DNA of 64,000 bases from Methylorubrum suomiense (GTDB lineage: Bacteria > Pseudomonadota > Alphaproteobacteria > Rhizobiales > Beijerinckiaceae). The stretch lies in the NCBI RefSeq assembly GCF_022179765.1, contig NZ_BPRE01000005.1:1-64000 (forward strand). Reading direction: 5' to 3'. Shown here in pieces: positions 10,795-18,744 of this stretch (positions are counted from its first letter, which is position 1; each line of letters starts with the position of its first letter). The notes under the pieces are model-generated. The model was not told the DNA's origin and did no database searches. It saw nothing but the letters and a program-made list of their open reading frames with translations. The position numbers were made by a program, and so were the translations under genes.

Positions 10795-12228
10795 TCAGCG
10801 GTTCTCGCGGGTCTCGGCTTCGGCGGGCGCCCCGCGCCGGCCCTTCGGTTCGGCGACGCGCTCGATCGTGAAATCCGGGCAGTCGATCCAGTCGTTGGTC
10901 AGCCGCCCCTCCCCCGGTGCGAGGCGGTAGCGCGCGCGCAGGGCCCCGTCGAACAGCACGTCGATCTCCCGCAGACGCTGGAACACCACGAAGGCATCGA
11001 CATCCGCGATCGCGATGTCCGAGCCGCGCAGGCTTCGCCCGGGCTTCAGCCGCGCGTCGAGGAACGCCGCGATCCGCTCCGGCGTCACGGTGGTGCGGCG
11101 GCGGAAGGCGTCCTTGGCGAGCACGAAGGCCTCGATCGCCGGATCGGTCTCGATCTCCGGCAATGGCTCCGACTCGATGGCGCGCCGCGGCATGCGCGGG
11201 TTGGTGAGTTGCGGTGGGCCGATCGGCGGGCGCAGCAGCGAGACCTCCGGGGCCGGCATGTCGGCAAACGCCGCGTCCGGGGCTGCGCCCGCCGCGCGGA
11301 GGGCCGCGGCGACGCGCTCGATCCGGTCCGCGTCGCGGGGCTCGCGGTAGCGGAGCGTCGCCGCGATGCGCCGCTCCAGCCGGGCCACGACCGCGGCGAC
11401 GGCGTCGAGATGCGGGTCGAGTCCCTCGAAGATCGCCAGGATCTCCACGAGATCGGTCCGCACCATGCGTTCGGCGGCAGCCAGATCCCCGGCGCGCCCC
11501 TCACGCAGATTGCCCTCGGCGAGCACCCGGAGGGTCAGCGGATCGCGCAAAGCCCGTCCGGCCTCGCGCACGATCCCGGAGCGAAAGCGGAACGGATTGA
11601 AGCGCGTGTGCAGCGTCCGGTAATCGGAGACGAGGTGGCGCTCGACGAATTCCTCGAAATAGAGGCGCAGGGCGGCACCGACATTCTGCTCGCGCAGGAT
11701 GCGCTCCTCGACCTTGCGCAGGCCGCCGGCCAGTCCGCGCAGGTGCGCCAGGAAGGTGCGGGCGGCCTTGGCGGCGTTGCGCAGGGCCTCCGAGCGGTCG
11801 GCCGGGTTGGCGATGGCACTCTCGAGGGCGCCCAGCACCTCCAGCACCGCCCCCCCGTAGGATCGAGTCTCGCCCCGGTCGATCCGGGCCAATTCCTCGA
11901 TCAGGATGCGGGCCTCAGGGTCGAAATCGACCACCGGCACGTAGCGTTCGCGCCGCTCGACCAGCCAGCCTGCCTCGATGAGGCGCCGATAGACGTAGGA
12001 GCGGCGCTCGATGGGATCGGCCGGTGCGGTCTCGTCATCGGCGATCTCGGCCTGCGACCAATCGGCGGAGAATTCGCCGATGGCGACGATCAGGTCCGCC
12101 TTGCGCAGGGGCTCGGCGGCGTCGCCGAACACCGTGGCATGCAGGTGCAGCAGCAGGGCCGCGTTGAAGACGCGGCTCGGCGAGGCAAGCGGGCGAAAGA
12201 GGTCGTCGGCGAGATGGGTGAACAGCAT
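10795..12228 (-). CDS. jetA: Wadjet/MksF-type kleisin subunit (JetA-like)
   Basis: 477 residues from ATG 12228. The N terminus MLFTHLADDLFRPLASPSRV followed by winged-helix segments (RRSYVYRRLIEAGWLVERRE, near residues 95-115) and a long helical middle (KVEERILREQNVGAALRLYF) is the JetA/MksF kleisin arrangement. The C-terminal part (RFRSGIVREAGRALRDP onward, then AFLDARLKPG) is consistent with a second winged helix that closes the SMC ring. It is the promoter-proximal gene of the condensin locus; 286 nt separate it from the divergent HAD gene. Upstream in-frame ATG at 12303 is possible but less homologous in character. Confidence 0.8.
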   Translation of the reverse strand: MLFTHLADDLFRPLASPSRVFNAALLLHLHATVFGDAAEPLRKADLIVAIGEFSADWSQAEIADDETAPADPIERRSYVYRRLIEAGWLVERRERYVPVVDFDPEARILIEELARIDRGETRSYGGAVLEVLGALESAIANPADRSEALRNAAKAARTFLAHLRGLAGGLRKVEERILREQNVGAALRLYFEEFVERHLVSDYRTLHTRFNPFRFRSGIVREAGRALRDPLTLRVLAEGNLREGRAGDLAAAERMVRTDLVEILAIFEGLDPHLDAVAAVVARLERRIAATLRYREPRDADRIERVAAALRAAGAAPDAAFADMPAPEVSLLRPPIGPPQLTNPRMPRRAIESEPLPEIETDPAIEAFVLAKDAFRRRTTVTPERIAAFLDARLKPGRSLRGSDIAIADVDAFVVFQRLREIDVLFDGALRARYRLAPGEGRLTNDWIDCPDFTIERVAEPKGRRGAPAEAETRENR

Positions 12229-12514
12229 GGCGGACCTGAGCGCAGGCAAAGCGCGGTGCGTCCCGCGGGTCAATGCCGGGCCCGTCGCGGCAGGCCTGCG
12301 CAATCGGCGTCACCCCGCTTCATCCCCGGCCTTCCGCGTTCGACCCCATACCTCCGGTGCTGCTCCGGCGATCCGGCCAGGACACGGAAGGCATGCCCGA
12401 ACCGTACGCGCTCCGAAATCTCACGACGGGCGAGACCCGGCGTATCGACGGCGCCGTGCGGATGCATCGCCTCGGGGGGCCACCCGTTGTCCCAAGGGAT
12501 TCCCGGAGGCCACC

Positions 12515-13189
12515 ATGCGCATCGAGACCGTCTTCCTGTTCGACCTCGACGGCACGCTCGTCGACAGCGTCTACCAGCACGTGCTCGCCTGGAAGGAAGC
12601 GCTCGACGCGGAGGGCATCCCGCTGTCGGTCTGGCGCATTCATCGCAAGATCGGGATGAGCGGCGGCCTCTTCACCCATCAGCTGCTCCGCGAAACCGGC
12701 CTCGACATGGATCCGGCTCGTATCGACCGGCTCCGCCGTCTTCACGCACAAGCCTATGGCCGCCTCTCGACGGGCGTGGTGCCGCTGCCCGGCGCCCGCG
12801 AACTCCTCCAGACCCTCACCGACAACCGCATTCCCTGGGCCATCGCCACGAGCGGACGGATGGAGACCGCCAGCCACAACCTTCTCGCCCTCGGCGTCGA
12901 CCCCGGACGCGTACCGGTGGTGACCCGGGACGACGTGAAATACGCCAAGCCCGATCCGGACCTGTTCCTGGCGGCCGCCGAACGGCTCGACGCACCGATC
13001 GAGCATGCGGTGATCGTCGGCGATTCGATCTGGGACATGCTGGCCGCCCGGCGCTGCCGCGGCCTCGGCGTCGGTCTCCTGTCGGGGGGCTACGGCACAG
13101 AGGAGCTGGAGCGCTCCGGCGCGGTACGGGTCTACGACGATCCGGCGATGCTGCTTGAGCATCTCGACGAGGTCGGCGGTCGCCGCTGA
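12515..13189 (+). CDS. HAD-family hydrolase (phosphatase/phosphoglucomutase-like)
   Basis: 224 residues. Motif I is FDLDGTLVDS (residues 9-18), motif II is IATSGR in the middle, and motif III/IV is the conserved KPDPDLFLAA plus VIVGDSIWDMLAARR. This is the HAD subfamily with a helical cap (GMSGGLFTHQLLRETGLDMD region). Such enzymes dephosphorylate small sugar phosphates or phosphoglycolate through an aspartyl intermediate; the substrate is not evident. Start ATG 12515 has GGAGG 6-10 nt upstream. It is divergent from jetA. Confidence 0.85.
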   Translation: MRIETVFLFDLDGTLVDSVYQHVLAWKEALDAEGIPLSVWRIHRKIGMSGGLFTHQLLRETGLDMDPARIDRLRRLHAQAYGRLSTGVVPLPGARELLQTLTDNRIPWAIATSGRMETASHNLLALGVDPGRVPVVTRDDVKYAKPDPDLFLAAAERLDAPIEHAVIVGDSIWDMLAARRCRGLGVGLLSGGYGTEELERSGAVRVYDDPAMLLEHLDEVGGRR

Positions 13190-13195
13190 CGTCCC

Positions 13196-13212
13196 ACCTT
13201 GACACTCAAGGT
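13196..13212. promoter_or_regulatory. Perfect 17-nt dyad ACCTTGA-CAC-TCAAGGT
   Basis: Arms ACCTTGA and TCAAGGT with a 3-nt spacer, starting 7 nt after the HAD stop codon. The form resembles a regulator operator (for example MerR-like ACCTT...AAGGT sites), but no such regulator is nearby. It overlaps a TTGACA hexamer. No T-run follows, so it is unlikely to be a terminator. Confidence 0.4.
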
Positions 13213-13263
13213 TAGCGGGCCGGACGAGAGCCCGTCTGGACGCGCCAAATCTGTATGCAGGAT

Positions 13264-13311
13264 CCTGTCGATTGGATGAACGGCCGGTTGAAGGGTCGTT
13301 CATGCGACAGG
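13264..13311 (+). other. Long imperfect hairpin upstream of the Gly/Tyr-rich gene
   Basis: Outer arms CCTGTCG (13264-13270) and CGACAGG (13305-13311) enclose inner arms ATGAACG (13276-13282) and CGTTCAT (13297-13303), with a small asymmetric internal loop. It lies about 100 nt before the start of the Gly/Tyr-rich secreted protein and no T-run follows. It could be a structured 5' leader or an attenuator. Nothing else recognisable is in this 224-nt intergenic region. Confidence 0.45.
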
Positions 13312-13413
13312 ACGTAGCGTCAACATCACCAACTCGGGAGTGAACCGATTCCGATGCGCGACCGTTGGGGAGCCATCGGATCAATGATCCCCCCTCATGG
13401 AGATGTCTTCACG

Positions 13414-13797
13414 ATGAAGAAGCTCGCAGTCCTCTCCGCCGCCGCCGTGCTGGGCGTCGGCGCCCTCACCTCGACCGGCGCCGAGGCGCGCTGGCGCGGC
13501 GGTGGCGGCGGCGCGATCGCCGCGGGCGTGATCGGTGGCCTCGCCGCCGGCGCCCTGGTCGGTGCCGCGGCGTCCAACAGCTACGGCTACGGCGGTGGTT
13601 ACTACGGCAGCTACGGTGGCGGCTACGGCTATGCCCCGGCCTACGGCTACAGCTACGCCCGCCCGGCCTACGGCTACCGCAGCGTCGGCTACTACGACGA
13701 CGGCTACTACGCCCCGCGCACGTATTACCGCCGCAGCTACTACGGTGGTGGCTACGGTTACGGTGGTGGCTACGGTGGCTACGGCTACGGCTGGTAA
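13414..13797 (+). CDS. Gly/Tyr-rich secreted protein
   Basis: 127 residues. An N-terminal Sec signal peptide (MKKLAVLSAAAVLGVGALTS, probable cleavage after GAEA) is followed by a glycine-zipper-like segment (GGGGAIAAGVIGGLAAGALVG). The rest is a low-complexity domain of GYG, YGGGY and YYGG repeats with a few RS motifs. Such proteins are common in Methylobacterium and related Rhizobiales and are probably exported or envelope-associated; the function is unknown. A strong intrinsic terminator follows directly. Confidence 0.75.
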   Translation: MKKLAVLSAAAVLGVGALTSTGAEARWRGGGGGAIAAGVIGGLAAGALVGAAASNSYGYGGGYYGSYGGGYGYAPAYGYSYARPAYGYRSVGYYDDGYYAPRTYYRRSYYGGGYGYGGGYGGYGYGW

Positions 13798-13824
13798 GAC
13801 CGCTCACGCTTGAGGCGTGACGAA

Positions 13825-13854
13825 GGCCGCGCTCCCGAGGGGCGCGGCCTTTCT
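13825..13854 (+). terminator. Intrinsic terminator after the Gly/Tyr-rich gene
   Basis: Stem GGCCGCGC / GCGCGGCC (13825-13832 and 13842-13849) with the loop between, followed by TTTCTTCGTTT on the plus strand. It begins 28 nt after the stop codon and ends just before the stop of the convergent CoA-lyase gene, so it may serve both. Confidence 0.75.
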
Positions 13855-13859
13855 TCGTT

Positions 13860-14756
13860 TCAGGCCCTCGAACCGGCGTCGCGGGCCGCGATGGTCTCGG
13901 ACCACACCACCGAACGGCGTGCCATGCCGATATGCTGGCGCTCGTACATCCGTCCCTCGACCTTGATCGCCGCGCGCTTGGCGTTCTCCGGCAGATTGAA
14001 GGCCTCGATGACGAGACGGGCGCGGCGCACCTCCTCCTCGGTCGGGGCGAAGGAGGTGTTGGCGGGCTCCAGCTGGTTGGGGTGGATCAGCGTCTTGCCG
14101 TCGAAGCCGAGATCGCGGGCCTGTCGGCACTCGGTGCGGCAGCCGTCGACGTCGGAGATGTCGTTCCACACGCCGTCGAGGATGGTCAGGCCCTCCGCCC
14201 GGGCGGCCGCGAGCGTCAACATGATCCAGGGCAGCATCGGCACCCGGCCCGGCACGAGTTGCGCCCAGGTATCCTTGGCCAGATCGTTGGTTCCGAGCAC
14301 GAAGCAGGTCAGCCGGGTGCGCCGGTCACGCCGGGCCTTGGCGATCTCGTGGATGTTGAGGATCGCCGCGGGCGTCTCGATCATCGCCCAGACGGCGATG
14401 GAATCGGGCGCGTCGAGGGCTTCCAGATGGTCGGCGATGCTCTCGAGGACGGCGGGCGAGGACACCTTCGGCATGAGGATCGCGTCGGGCTTGGCCTCGA
14501 TCGCGGCGCGCAGATCCCCTTCGCCCCACGGGGTCTGGGGCGCGTTCACGCGGATCACGAGTTCGCGATGGCCGTAACCGCCGCCCTTCACCGCGGCGCA
14601 GACCTGCTCGCGAGCGAGTTCCTTCTCCTCCATCGACACGGCATCCTCGAGATCGAGGATCAGCGAATCGGCCGGGAGGGTCTTGGCCTTCTCCAGGGCC
14701 CGGGCGTTCGAGCCCGGCATGTAGAGCACGCTGCGGCGCAACCGCAAATCCGACAT
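13860..14756 (-). CDS. HpcH/HpaI (CitE-like) CoA ester lyase
   Basis: 298 residues. It starts with the family pattern RRSVLYMPGSNARALEKA, followed by ILDLEDAV, the acidic Mg site, and ends with the GFDGKTLIHPNQ motif that binds CoA. This is the citrate lyase beta/malyl-CoA lyase fold. Members cleave or hydrolyse (S)-malyl-CoA, beta-methylmalyl-CoA or citramalyl-CoA. The serine-cycle malyl-CoA lyase MclA1 has a different N terminus, so this is more likely an Mcl2-type malyl-CoA thioesterase or a citramalyl-CoA lyase; the exact substrate is not decidable here. It is divergent from the tautomerase gene. Confidence 0.82.
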   Translation of the reverse strand: MSDLRLRRSVLYMPGSNARALEKAKTLPADSLILDLEDAVSMEEKELAREQVCAAVKGGGYGHRELVIRVNAPQTPWGEGDLRAAIEAKPDAILMPKVSSPAVLESIADHLEALDAPDSIAVWAMIETPAAILNIHEIAKARRDRRTRLTCFVLGTNDLAKDTWAQLVPGRVPMLPWIMLTLAAARAEGLTILDGVWNDISDVDGCRTECRQARDLGFDGKTLIHPNQLEPANTSFAPTEEEVRRARLVIEAFNLPENAKRAAIKVEGRMYERQHIGMARRSVVWSETIAARDAGSRA

Positions 14757-14919
14757 CGATGGTCTCCTCCGTTAGGCGGGCACCGATGCCGCGCCGCACC
14801 ATTTTGAATGCGGAATACGAGAGAACCGGTTCGGTTGGAAGCGGCCGGGCGCAGTTCTACCTTAGCGGTACGGCCGGCAACCGCCAGAGGCCGCGTTTTT
14901 CCCGTTCCGGAGACCCACC

Positions 14920-15309
14920 ATGCCCCTCATGCGCTTCGACCTGCTGGAAGGACGCAGCGATGCCGAGCTGAAAGCTCTGCTCGATGCGGCGCACGAAGCG
15001 ATGCTGGAAGCCTTCAACGTTCCCCCCGGCGACCGCTACCAGATCGTGACCGAGCACAAGCCCACGCGGATGATCGTGGAGGATACCGGGCTCGATATCC
15101 CGCGAACGAAGGACGTCGTGGTGGTGCAGATGATCACCCGGCCGCGCGGTCGCGAGAAGAAGGAGTTGTTCTACCGGCTGCTGACCGAGAAGCTCCAGGC
15201 CGCCTGCGGCATCGCGCCGGCGGATGTCATGGTCTCGACCGTGGAGAACACGGACGAGGATTGGTCCTTCGGCCATGGCCGGGCGCAGTTCCTCACCGGG
15301 GAATTGTGA
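14920..15309 (+). CDS. Tautomerase-family protein
   Basis: 129 residues. It starts Met-Pro (MPLMRFDLLEG), so Pro becomes the catalytic N-terminal base after Met removal, as in the 4-oxalocrotonate tautomerase/malonate semialdehyde decarboxylase superfamily. Other conserved parts are VPPGDRYQIVTEH and the C-terminal VMVSTVENTDEDWSFGHG. At about 130 residues it is the fused, double-length type. Its 3' end overlaps the convergent LysR gene by 17 nt. The substrate is unknown. Confidence 0.82.
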   Translation: MPLMRFDLLEGRSDAELKALLDAAHEAMLEAFNVPPGDRYQIVTEHKPTRMIVEDTGLDIPRTKDVVVVQMITRPRGREKKELFYRLLTEKLQAACGIAPADVMVSTVENTDEDWSFGHGRAQFLTGEL

Positions 15310-16192
15310 GCGAGGCGGCGCCCTCCGCCACGAGCCACTCGACGAAGGCGGCGAGGGCGGGCGTCTTGTCGGCGTCGAACGGCGTCAGCACGAAATAGCC
15401 GGGCCGCTCGACGACGATGCCCGGATAGGGGGCGGCGAGCTGGCCCTCCGCGACCGCCCGGTCGAGCACCGGGAACGGTCCGATGCCGAGCCCGGCGCCG
15501 TCCTCCAGAGCCTGCAGCGTGACGAAGAAATGGTCGAAGATCCGGGGGCGTGCGCCCTCGGGTCGGACAGCGCCCGCCACCGCGAGCCAAGCGCGCCAGT
15601 CGCCCGGTCGCGTCTGAGTCCCCAGGAGGACGCGACCTTCGAGATCGCCGGGGCTGGCGAGGGGCGCTCGCGTCAGAAGGGCCGGGCTCGCCACCAGCGT
15701 GTCGACCTCCGTCAGGAACGGCACGGCATGGTGCTGCGGCCAGGGTTCCGGCCCGCGTCGGATGGCGAGGTCGAAGCCCCCGCGCAGTTCCTCCTGCAGG
15801 GTCGTGGTCGTCGTGACCGTCACCTCGGTATCGGTCCGTGCCGCCCGGAAACCGTCGAGGCGCGGTATCAACCAGCGCATCGCGAAGGTCGTCGGTGCAC
15901 TGACCCGCAGCACCCGCGGTGCGAGCGGTCGGCCGCAGATGTCGGCGGCTTCCGTCAACCGGTCAAAGGCGAGGCTGATCTCGGCGGCGAAGACCCGCGC
16001 CGCTTGCGTGGCCACCATCCTTCGCCCGACGCGGGCGAAGAGCGGCTGTCCGAGCCACGCCTCCAGGGCCGCGACCTGCCGGCTGACCGCGCCGTGGGTC
16101 AGGCCGAGTTCCGTGCCGGCGGCGGCGTAACTCCCGGCCCGCACGGCGACCTCGAACACGCGCAGGGCATGGAGAGGCGGCAGGTGGCGCAT
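15293..16192 (-). CDS. LysR-family regulator (GcvA-like)
   Basis: 299 residues from ATG 16192. The N-terminal HTH (GSYAAAGTELGLTHGAVSRQ, then LFARVGRR) and the substrate-binding domain beginning RVLRVSAPTTFAMRWLIPRL resemble the GcvA subgroup. It is divergent from an MFS exporter. The intergenic region contains three ATCCGTGA elements, so this protein probably regulates itself and the exporter. It overlaps the end of the convergent tautomerase gene by 17 nt. Confidence 0.9.
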   Translation of the reverse strand: MRHLPPLHALRVFEVAVRAGSYAAAGTELGLTHGAVSRQVAALEAWLGQPLFARVGRRMVATQAARVFAAEISLAFDRLTEAADICGRPLAPRVLRVSAPTTFAMRWLIPRLDGFRAARTDTEVTVTTTTTLQEELRGGFDLAIRRGPEPWPQHHAVPFLTEVDTLVASPALLTRAPLASPGDLEGRVLLGTQTRPGDWRAWLAVAGAVRPEGARPRIFDHFFVTLQALEDGAGLGIGPFPVLDRAVAEGQLAAPYPGIVVERPGYFVLTPFDADKTPALAAFVEWLVAEGAASLTIPR

Positions 16193-16206
16193 GGCCGATC
16201 GCTCCG

Positions 16207-16270
16207 ATCCGTGAGGAAAACGCACGATATCCGTGATCGAACCGGGTCTGATACCGGAATTGTCACGGAT
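16207..16270. promoter_or_regulatory. Three-copy ATCCGTGA operator cluster between LysR and MFS
   Basis: ATCCGTGA occurs at 16207-16214 and 16229-16236 (22-nt spacing, about two helical turns) and inverted as TCACGGAT at 16263-16270. All copies lie in the 114-nt divergent region between LysR (16192) and the MFS gene (16307). This is a strong candidate binding site for the adjacent LysR protein. Confidence 0.65.
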
Positions 16271-16306
16271 CTAATGTGCACGGAGCCCAAGAGAGGATCG
16301 TGCCGC

Positions 16307-17524
16307 GTGAGCCGGACCCTGGATATCGACCGATCGGACCGCGCGCTGCCGGAGGCGACGACGACGCAACGGCGCAGCCTGGGCGGCGCCTGCATCGCCC
16401 ACGCCTTGCACGACGGCTACACCGATCTGCTCTACGTGCTCCTGCCGGTCTGGCAGGCGGAGTTCGGGCTTTCCTATGCCGGGCTCGCGGCGCTTCGCAG
16501 CCTCTATTACGGCACCATGGGCGGGCTCCAGGTGCCGGCCGACCGGATCGCCGCGCGCCTCTCGATCCGCGCGGCGCTCGCTCTCTCGACGCTGGTCGCG
16601 GCGGCGGGTTTCGTCGTGATGGGCCTCAGCGGCGGATTGTTCGGGCTCTGCGCCGGCCTCGTCCTGGCCGGAATCGGCTCGAGCATCCAGCATCCGCGCG
16701 CCTCGCTCCTCGTCTCGGACGCCTACGGGCGCGCCGCGCGGGGGCCGCTCGGCATCTACAATTTCGCGGGCGATATCGGAAAGGCGACGTTTCCGGTGGC
16801 GGTCGCCCTGCTGCTCGGTGTCCTCGCATGGCGGCCGGTGGCCGGCTTGATGGCGCTCGTCGGGCTCGTCGCGGCCGTCACGCTGGTCGCGGTGCTGCCC
16901 CGCCGGCCCCTGGTGCCGGCGCCGACGCGAGCCGCGAAAAGCGTGGCGGGTTCATCCCGGACGGGCTTCACCCTGCTGATGGCCGTCGGCGCCCTCGACA
17001 CCGCCACCCGGATGGGAACCCTGCTGTTCCTGCCGTTCCTCCTGGAAGCCAAGGGCGGGACCGGCACCACCACCGGTCTAGCCCTGGCCCTGGTCTTCGC
17101 GGGCGGCGCCTTCGGCAAGGCCGCGTGCGGCTGGCTCGGCGAACGGGTGGGCGTGGTGCGCAGCGTCGTCGTCACCGAAGCGATCACGGCGCTCCTCGTC
17201 GTCGCCCTGCTGCCTCTGCCGCTGGTGCCGACCCTGGTCCTGCTGCCAGCGCTCGGGATCGCCCTGAACGGCACCTCCTCCGTGCTCTACGGGACCGTGC
17301 CGGATCTCGCGCCCCGCGGCGATACCGGCCGGGCCTTCGCCCTGTTCTATACGGCGGTGATCGGCTCGGGCGGGATCGCCCCCATCGCCTACGGTGCCTT
17401 CGCCGATCGGGCAGGCGAGACCGCCGGTTTGCTCGCCGCCGCCGCGACCGCCCTCGCGACGGTGCCGCTGGTGCTGGCTCTGCGCGGACCACTCAAGGCA
17501 GCACAAACGCATACCCAGGAATGA
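16307..17524 (+). CDS. MFS efflux transporter (Fsr-like)
   Basis: 405 residues with about 12 hydrophobic segments, a typical MFS length. It resembles the fosmidomycin-resistance (Fsr) group: N-terminal HALHDGYTDLLYVLLPVWQ, and the loop-2-like LRSLYYGTMGGLQVPADRIA. A GTG start at 16307 with GAGAGG 10 nt upstream is preferred over ATG 16274, which lacks a Shine-Dalgarno. It is probably an inner-membrane proton antiporter for a small toxic compound controlled by the divergent LysR protein; the substrate is unknown. Confidence 0.85.
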   Translation: MSRTLDIDRSDRALPEATTTQRRSLGGACIAHALHDGYTDLLYVLLPVWQAEFGLSYAGLAALRSLYYGTMGGLQVPADRIAARLSIRAALALSTLVAAAGFVVMGLSGGLFGLCAGLVLAGIGSSIQHPRASLLVSDAYGRAARGPLGIYNFAGDIGKATFPVAVALLLGVLAWRPVAGLMALVGLVAAVTLVAVLPRRPLVPAPTRAAKSVAGSSRTGFTLLMAVGALDTATRMGTLLFLPFLLEAKGGTGTTTGLALALVFAGGAFGKAACGWLGERVGVVRSVVVTEAITALLVVALLPLPLVPTLVLLPALGIALNGTSSVLYGTVPDLAPRGDTGRAFALFYTAVIGSGGIAPIAYGAFADRAGETAGLLAAAATALATVPLVLALRGPLKAAQTHTQE

Positions 17525-17694
17525 TCCCAGGCCGAACGCACCGTCCATTCTTCGGATGCTGGCATCCGGCAAGAACAAGCGCGACTATTCGGGCCCAGAC
17601 CCCGTTTCGTGAAGTCACGACAGCTCCGACAGGTCACCCTTTCGTCAAGATCGACCGTCAGAGGCGTCCCAACACTTCTTGAGGGACGAACCTG

Positions 17695-18075
17695 ATGCGA
17701 ATGATGTGCCTCGGCCTTGCGGTGGTGGCCGGCCTCTCTGCTTCGGCACCGGCACAGGCCGAGAGCCGCACCGCGATGGGCGTCGGCGCGGGTGCGGTGG
17801 CGGGCGCGCTGGTGGGCGGACCCATCGGCGCGGTGGTCGGCGCGGTGGCCGGCGGCGTCATCGGGTCGAACAGCGAAGCGCGCCCCCGCAGGGCCCGTCG
17901 CGCCCGCGCCGCGGCGCGTCACCGTCAGGCGCGTCTGACCGCACCGGTCCCGCGCCGCTCGGCGATGGCCGAACCGCCCGCCTCCGCGGAACCGACCCGC
18001 ACCGGCAGCACCGGCCCGGCTTCGGTGGGCGCGGCGCCCGCCCCGGCAGGGTCGGGCTGGCGCGATCCGCGCTGA
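17695..18075 (+). CDS. Glycine-zipper secreted protein
   Basis: 126 residues. A signal peptide (MRMMCLGLAVVAGLSASAPA, cleavage probably after AQA) is followed by a glycine-zipper segment GAVAGALVGGPIGAVVGAVAG. Then comes a basic stretch RPRRARRARAAARHRQAR and an Ala/Pro-rich tail. The zipper is typical of small outer-membrane or periplasmic proteins in Rhizobiales. Function is not known. The 170 nt upstream hold nothing I could recognise beyond an assumed promoter. Confidence 0.7.
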   Translation: MRMMCLGLAVVAGLSASAPAQAESRTAMGVGAGAVAGALVGGPIGAVVGAVAGGVIGSNSEARPRRARRARAAARHRQARLTAPVPRRSAMAEPPASAEPTRTGSTGPASVGAAPAPAGSGWRDPR

Positions 18076-18196
18076 CAGCGAACCGCTTGGGGCCGGGAAA
18101 GTGTCACTCCGGCGCCACAGCCAGGGAAATGCGCAAGCGTGACCGGTCCCTTGCCATTTTCATGACGCGTTGCGGCGCGCAGGATCGTCCTACGCC

Positions 18197-18433
18197 ATGT
18201 CCGAGAGCGAGGAAGCGATGGTCGATCCCGACAAGCCGGACAGATTTCCATCCCCGATGGGCGAGGCCGACCTCTCGGTCGGCCGGGTGACCAAGGGGGT
18301 CGCCTACGCCATCGGCAAGCGCCTCTCGGTCGAGCGCGACGCCGCCCTGCCCGACCGCCTCGCCCGTCTCGTGGACCGCCTTCATGCCGGCCCCCTCGGC
18401 CGCTCTTCCCTCAAGCCTCGTCGAGTAGCCTGA
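18197..18433 (+). CDS. Small protein of unknown function, weakly NepR-like
   Basis: 78 residues from ATG 18197. Its C-terminal half, AYAIGKRL..ERDAALPDRLARLVDRL, loosely resembles the NepR anti-sigma helix (IG..L....(V)PDRF..LL..L), but is about four residues shorter and lacks the usual Tyr. The similarity was judged by eye only and may be fortuitous. It is followed with no gap (TGA then ATG) by the next small gene, so the two are likely co-translated. Confidence 0.55.
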   Translation: MSESEEAMVDPDKPDRFPSPMGEADLSVGRVTKGVAYAIGKRLSVERDAALPDRLARLVDRLHAGPLGRSSLKPRRVA

Positions 18434-18715
18434 ATGTCCAAGTTCGAACGCGCCCTCAACGACGCCAACGTGGTCGCTTTCCCGTCCGCCGCCACGGAAG
18501 CGGTCGCCGACGAGAACGTCGCCTCCATCATCGAGGTGCTGCAGGATCAGCTCAAGCTCGCCCGCGAGGGCAAGCTGCGCTCGGTCGCCGTGGTCTCGGT
18601 GTCCCACGACGGCGGCGCCATCGGCACCCAGTGGTCCTGCGCCCACGGCGACGTGGCGAGCCTCATCGGCAAGCTCACCGTCCTGTCCCACGACATGATG
18701 GCCGCCCGGAACTGA
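18434..18715 (+). CDS. Small conserved-looking protein of unknown function
   Basis: 93 residues starting MSKFERALNDANVVAFPSAA. The predicted content is an N-terminal disordered part, a helix (ASIIEVLQDQLKLAREGKL), then a beta segment RSVAVVSVSHDG and a final helix ending MMAARN. I do not recognise a family. The start directly abuts the stop of the preceding gene, and a 15-bp terminator hairpin follows the stop, so this is a two-gene unit. Confidence 0.65.
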   Translation: MSKFERALNDANVVAFPSAATEAVADENVASIIEVLQDQLKLAREGKLRSVAVVSVSHDGGAIGTQWSCAHGDVASLIGKLTVLSHDMMAARN

Positions 18716-18744
18716 TCACCTTTCGGGGATCTCGACCGCAACAT

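Noticed and set aside
12394..12516. Small open frame MPEPYALRNLTTGETRRIDG upstream of the HAD gene
   Set aside because: It has a plausible start but runs out of frame into the HAD gene with no separate stop before it and no motif; considered chance.
15224..16306. N-terminal extension of the MFS protein to 766 residues
   Set aside because: The extension is antisense to the LysR gene and lacks membrane segments; the MFS fold begins at about 16307.
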